Source: Lunularia cruciata (Eukaryota; Streptophyta; Marchantiopsida; Lunulariales; Lunulariaceae). Taken from it: DNA of 64,000 nt. Under the pieces are notes generated by a model that saw nothing but the letters and a program-made list of their open reading frames with translations, was not told where the DNA came from and searched no databases. Shown in pieces: positions 10,152 to 22,797 of the stretch. Both the position numbers and the translations under genes were made by a program. Location of the stretch: NCBI GenBank assembly GCA_948567375.1, contig OX419758.1:40367001-40431000 (forward strand). The letters run 5' to 3'. Position 1 is the first letter of the stretch. Every line of letters begins with the position of its first letter.

Positions 10152-13100
10152 AGTTGGTCATGAAGAGGGTCTTGAGAGCTGAGGGTGCAGGGGTGATATC
10201 CATATCAAATGTTAATTTCCAGTGGAGAAGTTTGATGGGAAAACTAATTTTGGACTTTGGAAACTAAAGATGAAGGACCTTCTTGTCAAGCAAGGACTGC
10301 ATAGAGCACTAAAGAAAAAACAAGAGGAAAAAAGTGATGGGATGGGGAAGATGAAAATGCAGATCTCAGAGCTATTAGCACTATTAGGTTGAACCTTGCT
10401 GATGAAGTGCTATACAATGTTATGAATGAGAAACCTGCACCAAAACTATGGGCCAAATTGACAAATAGATTGTTTCTTAAACAGAAGTTGTATATGTTGA
10501 GGATGAAGGAAGACCAGAGTATTATGGAGCACCTCAATGCTTTCAACAAAATCATTTGTGATTTGATGAGCATAGAGGTTAAGTTAGAAGAGGAGGATAA
10601 GGCATTGTTGTTATTGACTTCACTTTCTCCATCATATGAGCATCTGGTCACAACTCTTCTATATGGGAAGGATGATATAAATTGTGAGGAGGTCACTTCA
10701 GCATTATTGTCCAATGAGATGCAAAAAAGACAACCAAGAAAAGACAAGTTTAGAGGCTCTATTTATCAGAGAAAGGACAAGAGAGAGAAAGAGAGAGAGA
10801 TAAAATCAGGAGTAAATCAAGATCCAAGTCTAGAACTGGAGGTTTCAAAGGCAAGTGCTGGATTTGTGGGAAGGTTGGACATTTCAAGAAGGCATGTAAC
10901 AACAAGAGGCTTGATTCCAACAAGGATAAAGGTCAACTTTCAGATCAAGCAAGCATTGCTGAGTCATTTGGAGTTGTGGATGATGTTTCTATGTGTTACC
11001 CAAGACAAAGATCAATTTGAGTAGTCATGGATATTGGACTCAAGTTGCTCTTACCAGATGTGTCCAAATAAGGAGTGGTTTCATGAGTACAAATCATTCA
11101 ATGGAGGATCTGTAATAATGAGGAACAACATGGCTTGTAAAGCTATTGGCATTGGTACAATATGCATTAAGATAATCAATGGTATTTTGAGGACTCTTGC
11201 TGATGTGAGGCATGTTCCTGAGTTAAGGAAGAATTTGATATCACTAGGCACTTTGGACTCAAATGGTTGGAGGTGAGGAGCAGAAAACGGAACACTCAAG
11301 GTATCAAAAGGAACATTGGTTGCAATGAAGAGCAAGAAGATAGGAAATCTTTATGAGCTTGTTGGATAAACCATCACTAGAGGAGTGGCAAGTACTATTT
11401 CTAAAAATCAGTATCCCAAAGATCTTACTCAGTTATGGCACCTATGTTTGGGTCATATGAGTGAAAGGGGTCTAAGTGAATTGTCCAAGCAACAACTTCT
11501 AAAGGGCCTTAAAAGTTGTAAGTTAAAATTCTGTGAGCATTGTGTAATAGGAAAGCAACAAAGGGTAAGCTTTTCCACAAGAGTTCATTGCACAAAGGGA
11601 ATTTAAGACTATGTGCATTTTGATGTTTGGGGCACTGCACCTATAGCTTCAAAATCTGGAGCATTATACTTTGTATCTTTGGTCTATTATTACTCTAGGA
11701 GAGTATGGGTCTACACCATGAAGCAAAAATTAAAGGTCTTCTCTATCTTTAAACAGTGGAAGGTGATGATGGAGAAACACATTGGAAGGAAAGTGAAGTG
11801 TTTGAGATTTCATAATGGTGGAGAATACAAATCTGGAGAGTTTGATAGATATTGTAAGAGTCAAGGGATAATTTCTCACTTTACCATACCAAGTACTCCT
11901 TGAAAAAATGGTGTGGCAGAGTGGATAAATCATACATTCTTGGAGAAAGCAAGAAGTATATTAAGCAATGCAAGATTGGAGAAGAGTTTTTGGGCAGAAG
12001 CTATAAATACGGCTTGTCATTTGGTAAACATTCCTCCCTCTATTGCTATTGACTGAAAGACACCTATGGAAAAATGGACAGGTAGTCATGTTGATTACTC
12101 TTCACTTAGAGATTTGGATGCATAGCTTATGTTCATATTCAACAAGAACAAAGGACAAAGTTAGATCCCAAATCTAGAAAATGTTTATTCCTAGGATATG
12201 AGAAGGATACAAAGGGATATAGATTATGGGATCAAGAAAGGTGTTGTCTTGTTGTGAGTAGGGAAGTAGCTTTTGATGAGACTAGTACAATGAATACTAT
12301 TACTATAGCAAAAGAAAAAAAAATTAGTTAGAATTTCTTAAGATAGATATTGATCTTGGAAATGAAGACATTTCACCTCTTGTAAATCTACCAAGTGAAC
12401 CATTAGAAGGGCAAAGTTCAGAAGTGATTCATGAACATATGTATGCAAATAGGGATAGAAGGCCTCCAAAGAGATTTGATGATTCATTTGTAGCTTATGC
12501 TTTTCTTACAAAGAATGGTGAGCCTTCTTCATATGAAGAGGTAATACAAGATCAAGAGTATCAAAAGTGGCATTGTGCAATGGAAGAGGAGATGAAGTCT
12601 TTGGCCAAAAACCAAACTTGAAGACTTGAAAAATTGCCGATGGGAAAGAAGGCAATTGGTTGCAGATTGATATTTTGGAGGAAGGAAGGACTTCCAAACT
12701 CAGGTGGAGATCAATACAAAGCAAGGCTTGTAGCAATATAGCCAAAAAGAAGGTATTGACTTCAATGAGATTTTTCCACCAGTGGTAAAAATCTCTTCAA
12801 TTTGTGCACAATTGGCAATAGTTGCATTGCATAACTTGGAGTTGGAGCAACTAGATGTTACAACTGCTTTTTTAAGATGGAGAATTGGAGGAGTATATTT
12901 ACATCCATCAACCTAAAGGTTTTGTGGTACCAAGGAACCAGAACCTGGTTTGCAGGTTACAAAACTCATTAGATGGACTAAAGAAAAGTCCAAGACTTTG
13001 GTACATGAAATTTGATGCTTTCATGTTGAAGCATGGATATAACACATGTTATTAACCTGGTCTGCAGGTTACAAAACTCATTATATGGACTAAAGAAAAG

Positions 13101-14220
13101 TCCAAGACTTTGGTACATGAAATTTGTTGCTTTCATGTTGAAGCATAAATATAAAAGAAGTCAATCAGATTGTTTTGTGTACCTCAAGAAGCTACACAAA
13201 CCTAGAGTGTTTGATCTGATCATCTTGGTACTATATGTGGATGATATGCTGATTTTTGTGGAGGATATGGTTGAGGTGGAGAAATTGAAAGCACAACTTG
13301 GTAAGGAGTTTGATATGAAGGGCTTGGGCTCTTCAAAGAGGGTGCTTGGGATTGAAATCCACCGGGACAAGAGCAAGGGAAAGTTATAGATATCTCGAAG
13401 AAGATATTTGGAAAAATTACTTGCTTGGTTTGGCATGGAGAAAGCAAAACCAATGAACACTCCATTGGCGAGTCATTTCAGGATATCATTGGAGCAATGT
13501 CCATCAAATGAGGAGGAGAAAAAAGTAATGTCAAATATTCCTTATGCTAGTGCTGTTGGGAGTTTAATGTATGCTATGGTCTGCACTAGACTAGACATCT
13601 CATATGCTATGAGTATGGTGAGTAGAAACATGGCAAATCCAGGGAAACAACATTGGGAAGTTGTGAAGGGGATACTTTGTTACTTGAAATGGACTATAAA
13701 TATTGGCATTACCTTTGATGTGGAGAAGGACCAAGAAGGAGGAATTACAAGGTATGTAGATTCTGATTTTACCGGAGACTTGGATAAGAGAAGGTCTACA
13801 ACATGATTTGTTTTTACACTTGTTGGTGGTGCAATAAGTTGGATGTCTACTTACTCTCCAATCTATTGTTGATCTTTCTACTACAGAGGCAGAATATATG
13901 GCAACAACTGAGGCTTCCAAAGAGGCAATATGGCTACAAAGATTAGCCAAGGATGTAGGATTCCCTAACATGAAGTCCACACTTTTTTTTGATAGCCAAA
14001 GCGCTATTCACTTTGCCAAGAATCAAGTATATCATTCAAGGACAAAGCATATTGATGTGAGACATCATTTTATCAGGGAAGCGGAGACAAATGATGAGAA
14101 AAATTTGCAAAAGATTGGCACAGAGGTAAATGCAGCTGATATGTTAACTAAACCTGCTCCTGTTGAGAAGTTCAAATTATGCATGAACGTGCTCAATGTT
14201 CAATGTTGCTCTTTGGGAGG
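10152..14220 (+). pseudogene. Copia gag-pol, multiply disrupted
   Basis: Domains are in order. Gag starts with FDGKTNFGLWKLKM (about 10230) and is UBN2-like, followed in another frame by a zinc knuckle CWICGKVGHFKKAC (about 10856-10900). The protease motif LDSSCSYQMCP has Ser where DSG is expected. The pre-integrase finger is HLCLGHMSERG...CEHC (11440-11560). The integrase core reads HFDVWG, then RFHNGGEY with His where the catalytic Asp should be, then a stop just before NGVAE. Reverse transcriptase has YVDDM (about 13237-13251). RNase H includes YVDSDFTGD and STTEAEYMA. Stops or frame shifts occur near 11605, 11902, 12050, 12620, 13053, 13389, 13806 and 13860. An internal 112-bp duplication disrupts the polymerase. 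It cannot encode an active element. Confidence 0.93.
12943..13166 (+). repeat. 112-bp tandem duplication inside the RT region
   Basis: The sequence from 12943 recurs from 13055 with only a few substitutions, a shift of 112 bp. The number is not a multiple of three, so the duplication changes the reading frame. It repeats the SLYGLKKSPRLWY segment of the polymerase. Confidence 0.9.
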
Positions 14221-14250
14221 ATATGGTGGATACAAGCAAAAGGTGGAGAT

Positions 14251-14668
14251 TGTTATGTTTGGCTTGTTATCAAGGACTTGACTGATCAAGAGCAAGAGCA
14301 AACTAGATTGATGAACATGCAGTGAGGACAGGGACAGTCACTTGTCTAGATATGTTCAGTCATTACTAAGGTTAAGTATTGAAGTGACTAGATATCTTGA
14401 GTGGTCAATATTCATGAAGTCACGCAAGTCAATATTCATGAGTTTAGTAGTATTACAGTGGTGAGGGACTATCTTTGTTTTTGTGTGTATATATCTATGT
14501 GCAATGAGAAATAAAGGTTCAAAGGTTGGTGTGAGCCTGTTTCAGCCGTGGAGGTAGCTTCCGGGACATGGAGTGAACCACGTTATTTCCTGTTAGTCCT
14601 CTGATTCATGTTTAATGGGCTTTATGACGTGCTATTGCAAGAGGTCCTTGGGACTGTATTTTCTAACA
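14251..14668 (+). repeat. Right LTR of the copia element
   Basis: Matches the left LTR over its whole length with scattered substitutions and small indels. It begins TGTTATG right after the purine tract and ends CTAACA. Confidence 0.92.
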
Positions 14669-16856
14669 TACAGCCCGCCTGTAGATCTCCCATTTCAAGT
14701 TCAGTTCCAAAGTGGATTCACAAATTAATAGCGGTGGAGTGGTGTGATCTTTCTGGACACGTCTCAGGAACTCACTCAAGTAAGTGGAAGAACACAGTAT
14801 CTATTGATACTAAGTGCACCGAACAAAAATTTCATACGAATAACTCCATGGGCATTATAGAATTTTGCATTACATCAGTCTCTCTACCACTTTTATTGCT
14901 GAAAATTGCACATGTGTTTCGCATGTCCACACAACATGAATTTCTTAGTTTAGTCATTTCACTCTTGGTTTCAGTCCTTGAATTGCTGGTCGCCATCACA
15001 CGACATGTAAACATGTACAGAACTTGTAAACATTTTTATCCATCGACGAAAGATCATCCAAGTACATACATTATACGTTGAATCCATAACACCCAGAAAC
15101 TGCTAAGCTCGAACTTATTAATATACTCAGGTCCTGTTTGATCCGACTTGACTTCCTACTTAGCTCTTTCACCAGAAAGCAATGAGTTGCTGGAAATACT
15201 CTTTCAGCTTGGAATCCCGTTTGAGCATATGTGCTGCCATCACCATGTTGGTTAAATCTACAACAATCTATTCAGGTATCCATGATCAGATTTACCTCTA
15301 GTCGCTGCTGTAACTCTCTACACTAATTGTATGTAGGAGTCAGCTGATTGTTTCTGGAACTTGATCCCCTTGACCCAAAACAACGAGGAGTCAATGAAAT
15401 TCATGAGCTGTTTAAGGACTCATGGCGAGACTTGTGAGTCCTTGAGAGTCCTTGTGTGCCTAACTCCTGCGTTGATAGCGAACCTTGGCACGAAGGGTGG
15501 ATGGACGGATTCGGACCACGCGCGATTTTGTGCTTTGGAAGATGAAAGGATGATTTCGGTCTCCCACTATATTAGAGTATAATAATGGGATAATTTAAAT
15601 TACTGTAAGTGGAAAATAGATTGTACAATTTCTATGAGGAGAACTCTCCTCATTGAGTCAAAGCTGATTAGGTAAGGTGAAATGTGCATTAGATAGTTGA
15701 TATAATAAAGATATGTTACGGCGAAAGAGGTCTTCAATTGTAATCAGTCATAGCAAGTGAAAGGAGAACTTGGTTTACCGAAAAAGAATTACAAAGAAAT
15801 ACCCCATAGGATGCTTACGAAGGCTAAAAAAAAATTCTTCCGAGTGAACATAGGTACAGTATGTGATGATTAAATGGTAATTGAAATGTGTTTCCTGAAC
15901 AAAGCGGTATTAGTGGAGTTCTAAATCAATCTCCTAGGAAGGGATGAAGAGTATCCGCCACTAGTATAAACCCCTAGCAAGTCTGGGTGCAGTTTGAACT
16001 TAAATAAACTCAAATAAAACAGTAAGGTTTCAGCGCATTTTATATATTCTTACTGACAGGTTCTATACGAGATAACTCTCCTCATATGGGTGAAGGAAGT
16101 AATCAATAACTCCACGTAGTATCACATGTAAACTGCCATTTGCAAGTGCAGTATCACATGTTAATAGCTTCCTTCAGTTGATTCATTTGTAAGGTTTTGA
16201 ATCTGGACCCACATCCAGTTACCCGGCAGTGTAGAGCCGCACTATAAAATTACTGGGAAAGTAGGGTACTGGTACCAAAGCTAGAATTACTTTCGATGCT
16301 ACAGCTTGTATTGGTTTAGCGTTATGTGATCTTAATCATTTCCTAATTTCTATATTTATGGAAATGTAGAGTTCATGTCGAATTTGCATCACAAAGCACT
16401 GGGAACTCTCTCAGATCATGAGATGTGATGTCTTTCAGCTTTTAGGTAAGCAGGAGAGAGAGGATCGGATCGAGCGTGGTAAGGTACAGTATGATTTATA
16501 CCTCGAGAAACAGTAATTGAGTGGTTCAGTACGTTTTTAGCGTAAACTGCAAAATATGACCAACATATGCAAATCTGCGGCTGTCATGCATCACCTGTGA
16601 AACGGAGGGAGCTTGTCTATGTTTATGTGATTCAGTAGCTTCTTTCGCCCGAGTCTTTTTCTTTCTTCAAAGCTAGTTTTGCCCGTCTTTCAGTGGGAAT
16701 GCTTCAAGGAACTCTGGATCTTTCATCCATATAACTGCGGTAGTATCATGTTAAAAGAGACACACTGCTGTCTTATGCAGATGGTTGCCAGCTACGACGT
16801 TGACGTAGTGTCCTTGCCTGGAAGCCACTGTCTCCAATTCATGTTTGGTCTGAAAA
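14669..16856. other. No gene recognised
   Basis: Gene-free as far as I can see. Only short open frames are present, without family motifs or plausible splice chains. Confidence 0.4.
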
Positions 16857-16930
16857 GGTGACCGCGTAGGATAACAAGAAGGATGGGAAGACCCCATCAA
16901 GCCGTACAAGGATAATACATAAGAGATAAG
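16857..16930 (+). repeat. Hairpin repeat family, copy 2
   Basis: Starts GGTGACCGCGTAGG and carries the perfect hairpin GATGGGAAGACCCCATC at 16882-16898, followed by AAGCCGTACAAGG. The pyrimidine/purine tail seen in other copies is eroded here. Confidence 0.85.
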
Positions 16931-19900
16931 AGATGATTAAACATAAGAGATTCATGTTTGGTTACAATGTAATCTTCTTCATTGAGCAGAGTTGTCCATA
17001 GCAATCAAGCACTGCCCATCCTGCCTTACAATCAGATTTCCACTTCTGTCCCCGTCATAACAAAATTTGCTGCAAGTTGGATCAAAAGTCAAATGGAAAA
17101 TGTGTCTGAGAGCAACGTTCCCTTTTATCTCATTTTTTCTAGACTCAAGATCTCTAAACTCAAATTAGTGCAACTAGAACCTGATCTTCATTTTGAGAGC
17201 TGAACTTTGTATCATGATCATCTTCTTTTGTTGTCCTGGAAAACTAGGGGCATACGCTGTCAGATTTACACACATGACCTCACTGATGACACCTTCGAGA
17301 GCTCCTTTCCGTCTCCCCGACCTTCACCATATTATTTGGGATTAACCAAAAAGGTGGTGTTTGGTCCATCCACGCCCGTCATGAATTGTCGATTAATCCA
17401 CATGAAGGATCACGATGTGTCATGATCACAGAAGAAAGTCGGGAAGCTATAGTGACCGAGCAAAGAGAAGGTGAATAACATTGTGGATTAAGTACAGAGT
17501 CAACAACATGCAAGCATGTCTGGTGCTTAGAAAGTTTTAGAATTATTGAAAGATTAGCTACTATGACGAAGCCTGGCGATCTCTGATGAAGGAGATGCTA
17601 ATCGTCCAGGACCTTGATAAATTCCAGCCGTTACTGTTGAAGAAGATGTTGCAAATCCAACACCTTCATCACTGGGCGTTTTCTGCTTCTGTACCTATAT
17701 ACAGGAATCAGGGAAGGTTAGAAATAAGTACATATCCTGTCACTGCATGCATATTTGCAGATGTGATCACTATGATAACGACTTCAAGTAACTGAACTCA
17801 ACGGAACTCATGGCCACATCGACGACCATTCGCTCCGCTACATTGTGGCAGATCTAGACGAGAAAATGGAGTTACTAATGGACACTCGAGTTCATGGTAA
17901 GCAAAGGAGTTGGTCCTACATATTGATGATTATCACGGAAAGATTTTCAGGTCTCTATTAATATTACCCATTGATTCATATCATGGTAGATGAGATATGC
18001 CGGATTAGCAATACATATCACACATTGTCAGGTAAACTTACTCTGGATCATACGTACCAGCTAGTGTCTCTAGCTTAAACTACATTACTCCAATATTATC
18101 AGGCACAGAATACTTTATGTTAGAGGGAGACTCCAATGTTATCAGTCACCGAAATTTTGATGCTTATGAGAAAAGAACAGCAATGTGTCATTGGAACTTT
18201 TTAATATCCTATAATCTAACCATTGCTTAGAGTAAATGAACCAAATAAGCTAAAATTGCTCTTTATGTAAACAATTTCATGTCATCGCAATCTAAATTCG
18301 CATGAGGACGAGAGGGTGTGTAGTACGTTGGAATAATCATGATCAGCTATGGTGTTCCACATCAGCACGTTGAGGAAAATTTGACAACTCCAGATCTATC
18401 TATGCACCTGAAAATGCAAAGTGTTTCATGGTTCCACATGAACCCATCTACTCCACACCGCTTTGAGCTTGCGAGAGTTTCTTAGATGTGTAGTGAGCTA
18501 CAATGTGTCGCCTTCTAGAGTGATTGTGATTCCTCTTGGTTTAATTGTTCCATCTTCTTATTTTCCGACCATCTTTTACTTACAAAAACCATAACTGAAT
18601 TTAATAAATTAACCTACTTTATCTTAAGGGTATGTGTCACGTTGTCAAGTCTAAGAGATAGAACTAGATACTTTACCTTAAGTGTCTATAAGTGTTTATC
18701 ATGTTGTCAATTCTTGGAGATAAAACTAGATTATAAAGACGTGCCAATATTTTTATTGCTTCTAATTATTACTTTGACATAATTTTGGTTGATATGGAGC
18801 ATAGAGCCACAGATATATAGGCTGTAATCCTCACTGCATAAGTATATTCATAAAGTTAACTAGTTCGTAACCTTTAACGTCAAATTGAATATACAATTTT
18901 CTGATATTTAGTTAATATATTTACCTGAAATTAATAATGAATTTATTTAATTTGAGTAGAATTAGATTCTATATTTTATTACAGTATTGTTGATTCTGAT
19001 ATGACTATGCTCTGAATTGAAGCGATTAACTTAATATAAATTAAACATATAATATTCTTGACACTGATTTTATAAAATAAGCTTAAGAACATAGGATTCA
19101 GTTGATTGCTAAATAAAATTAAGAATATAGTGTATAAACATAGCTAAAATTCAGCTATGTTATTACTAAATTTATAATCAATATATGGTAAAAGCCCATA
19201 CGGGATTGGCAGTAATAATCTGAAAATGTGTCACAGTCAAACATGTCTTTCTCATGGTTTGAAGATTTTAAAGCAATTGAATGCCTTATTTTCTCTCGTA
19301 CATAAGGTCTATAAGAAAAAAAACTTGATTTATTAAGAGAGTTTTATTATATCCTCTTGAAAGTTCGTATATTTCCTTAGTGAGAGTATCATTATTATTC
19401 AAGAGAGGTCTTTTATATACATAGAAGAGAAATTGGGTACAATCTATAAATGCCATCTAGTTATACATCAAACTTTTTTAGTCCAGTCCCTTTTTTATAT
19501 CACTTGTTTCATAAGAACTTGATGTTGGATGAATCTTACTTCAAATCAAAAAGCTTTATCCAATCTATCGATGATGTGTGCGCACTCACTCAACTAGGGA
19601 AGTGGAATTAGGATAAGTTCAATGCAAATAAACTAGTAACTTTCATTATTTTTATTCTTTGTAATTTGCTGATTTATGACTTCATTATTATTATTCTTTG
19701 TAACTTGTTAACTAGTCTTCTTAATAACGAAATCACAACTACTTTAATGACTTGAAAAAGAATGAGATGGTGTTAGGAAATAGATCTCCTGTATTCTATT
19801 CTATCTAGGATCAAGGCTTCTTCGTCTAAGTCACTTTCTGGCAAGAAAATATAAACTCTATGGTGTTGCGTTTTGATTCCATAAATAATAGTAACTCTCA

Positions 19901-22797
19901 AATGTATGATTCTCTTTGCGTCTCTCTCTTGTACTCCAGCTCCAGTCCAAACCTATGGGGCCTCGAATTCGAAGACAGTGGAGAAGGGTGTGCTAGAGGC
20001 TGTCGCTTTGTGGTAATGGAGATGCAGGTGCCAATCTGTTGGTCCTACTAGACATTTTTGTCAAGATTGACGCTGGAGATTGGGGTCTTGCGCGAGTTGA
20101 AAGGAATGAAGAGCACGAACGGTGGGTCCTGCATCCTCAAAGGCGCTTATTCTTCCCACGATCCACGACCATGCAGCATGTGAGCTCAATTTGCGGAATT
20201 GCAACTACAGTACAGCACCCACTTCCGGAAAGAGCGCTGAGCTGAGGAGAGGAGGCCATCCAAATGGACTGCAGGCACGGTCGGTCAGTCCTTCACCATC
20301 CATCGGTGTTCTAACAGGAGAGTAAGCTGGAGAGCTTGCTAGCTAGCTAGCTTTACAAGTTTCACAGCACGCATATGGAAGCCTCGATTCTCATCAATGT
20401 GACGAGGAAGTCAAAAGGACTGCTGAAATTCGAAATTTGCTCTTACATGGTTGCGGTTATACAGAATAGATGCGTTGATAGGTCTGGTCTGGTGTAGAAT
20501 CCAGAAAGCTAGCTGATTTGAGGATAATGAATGCAGGAGGCTACTGATCCGATCTACAGAGTGACTGTGGGATCCATGCAGGGTAGATCTTTTAAAACAT
20601 CACCAAGTGAGCTACTGAGATCCAGATGACACATAAAGTGAGCAAATTGTAACGTACGTATGCATTACTGTATTGATGATATCAGATCCTAAGCAAACTA
20701 TTGCCGGATGAGTCTAGTACCACATTCAATTTGGTGAAAACCTCATAAGCAAAGCCTCAAGAGATGAGTACGTGAGGAATTCCTGATATCGGTTCAGTGT
20801 ACAATTTAAGACTTGGGGTGGAATAAGACTGTGGAACTTCTTTTAGGATCGAAGGAATGCACTGAAGGAATGTTAGGTTCTAGAATATGAAAACTACGAG
20901 TTCTCGGGACTGTGAACTACATTTAAACTGCAAAAGTCCTTCACCATCGTTCAAACTTACGTCAATTTCTGTCATACAGAGTGGCGTGGTATGTACACTG
21001 GGTCAGCCAACCGAATTGACATCGCCAGCCCACTTGTTTTCTGTCGTCCACAGAGTTGTTTGCAACAAGTAAAGCGGTATCCTGCACGACTAACTCAACT
21101 TTCAGATTTATAGCCCGGATCTAACGAAGTGAAAGACGGAGAAACAAGACATGGATGGATGTGAGACTCTCCCTTATGATTGGTGACAGAGTCGCAAATA
21201 ATTCAACTGCAGCTGACTTTTTGCAACAAGAGCATCAACATTTTTGGGGTCTGAGATTAGAGAGAGACAATCACTATCTGGAGACAATCACTACCTGGAG
21301 GAATCAAACTCAAAATACTGGTGCATGTAGTCGAGAGGATCCTACGCTTCGATACCACTAAACAAACAGTGGCACCTGCTGCGTTGGCTTTCGACATGAT
21401 TGGTGTGAAAACGCTCCCCAGAAAGTGGAGCTCCGCAGAATACTTCACGTGCACGTCTTCCGAACACCTCTAATGGAAGAAACTACTTTAACTCTTCGAG
21501 TCCATACAATTAGATCTAATATCCACAAAACAAAATTAAATTCTGCGACCACCAATGCATGAAGAAGGTTTTAATGTATGAATATTCATGAATGGCCGGA
21601 TGGGTGAGTGAGTGAGTGAGTGAGTGGACATAAGGCTCTAATCAACTCCGTGAAGTGCGAAGGGTGTGAATATCCCAGAAGGCTTAAATGTACAGTTTGA
21701 GTCAGCAGCAGCAGCAGGTCCACAGGTTACTGCATGTGATCTGGGAGGGGACTTCAGTACACATCTCAGCTCTCAGACTGTTCCTTCGCAAAATATTGAT
21801 TTACACTTGTGTCAAGCGGAAGACCATCACACATGATATTGCCACAGCGGCAGAGAGTGCCGTTCCGTTTGACGACTTCCTGATCTGCTGCTGTAGCGTT
21901 CCATCCAGCTGGCGTTCAAACTCCTTCGTTGCCCCTTCATTTTTGCAGCAACACCTGGAGAAACTGCACACCTGCGATTCCTTCGCTTACTAGCTTGCGT
22001 TCAGGTGAAGTAGCAGCAGGAGCGTCAATCTTTCTATTGACATTTTCTGATCTGAAACACAAGCACGTCTTGTGCGACCGGCGGCAGGTCCATCAATCGG
22101 CTGGTATAGTGCTTCTTCAATTGGTTCTTGTGGGTCCGAAGGAGAACAACAGCTGTTTACTCTAGTATGAGGACGATATTATTTTATTCAGGTTTTGGTT
22201 CAGAAACTCTCACCCTACGGGATGATGTTTGTGGGACCATTACACCAACAGCCACAATAGATGCTGCCGTTTACGTGGCCGGCTGAACCTTCTTTCTCTT
22301 CGTAGTAGTTAATCTTATGAGTAAGCTGGTCGTGCTCGATTTGAAATTTTGAATGATCATATAGAGATAGTTGCTGCATTGAATCTGGATAGAAAGAAAG
22401 GATAAAGAAAAAACGGAGATGAAAAGAAACACTACAATCAGTTTTGCTAAAGCCCCTGGATTTCTTCCCTGGTAGAGTGGGTAGTGTCGTTGTTGTTGTT
22501 GTTGTTGCACTTGCCTTCTTGCATGCTTGGATAGATCCAACTTTTCGTTGGCAGTAGGAGTAGAAGAAGACGAAGTGCAATAGCAAGTGCAGGCAAACCA
22601 ACAACTGGAGGTGCAGTTTTCGTTGGTTTGAGAATTCCCTCAGAACTCGAGGCAGTGTCTTGTGCAGGAAGCGAGATTAGCTAGTTAGATCGCTTAAGCT
22701 TCTCCGGTTGCGTCGATAGATCGATCGAGAGGCTTAGAACTGGACTCAATTTTGCGCAGTGCGCAGCGAAGGAAAGTCAGGCAAGCTGGATCTGGCA
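16931..22797. other. Intergenic and probable 5' leader region of the NR-like gene
   Basis: No coding region can be supported. Features seen are a (GCTA)n run at about 20337-20352, a (GTGA)n run at about 21604-21626 and a (GTT)n run at about 22490-22507. The last few hundred bases before 22798 are less AT-rich and may hold the promoter and leader of the downstream gene. A GTG at 22759 is in frame with it, but the first in-frame ATG is at 22798. Confidence 0.4.

Larger units (their letters stand above)
9719..14668 (+). mobile_element. Ty1/copia LTR retrotransposon, complete but dead
   Basis: The element is bounded by two LTRs of about 418 bp (9719-10135 and 14251-14668) that start TGTTATG and end CTAACA. 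A primer-binding site complementary to the 3' end of initiator tRNA-Met follows the left LTR. A purine-rich tract (AAAAGGTGGAGA, about 14238-14249) precedes the right LTR. The interior carries gag, protease, integrase, reverse transcriptase and RNase H in copia order, with many stops and frameshifts. No matching 5-bp target duplication is visible (AACAA on the left, TACAG on the right). Recombination or decay of the ends is therefore possible. The divergence between the LTRs, with scattered substitutions and indels, indicates an old insertion. Confidence 0.93.

Noticed and set aside
14251-14668. Right LTR as a solo LTR unrelated to the left one
   Set aside because: It aligns with the left LTR over its full length and is preceded by a polypurine tract and the end of RNase H, so it belongs to the same element.
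22759-22797. Start of the NR-like gene at 22759
   Set aside because: The codon there is GTG. The first in-frame ATG is at 22798.
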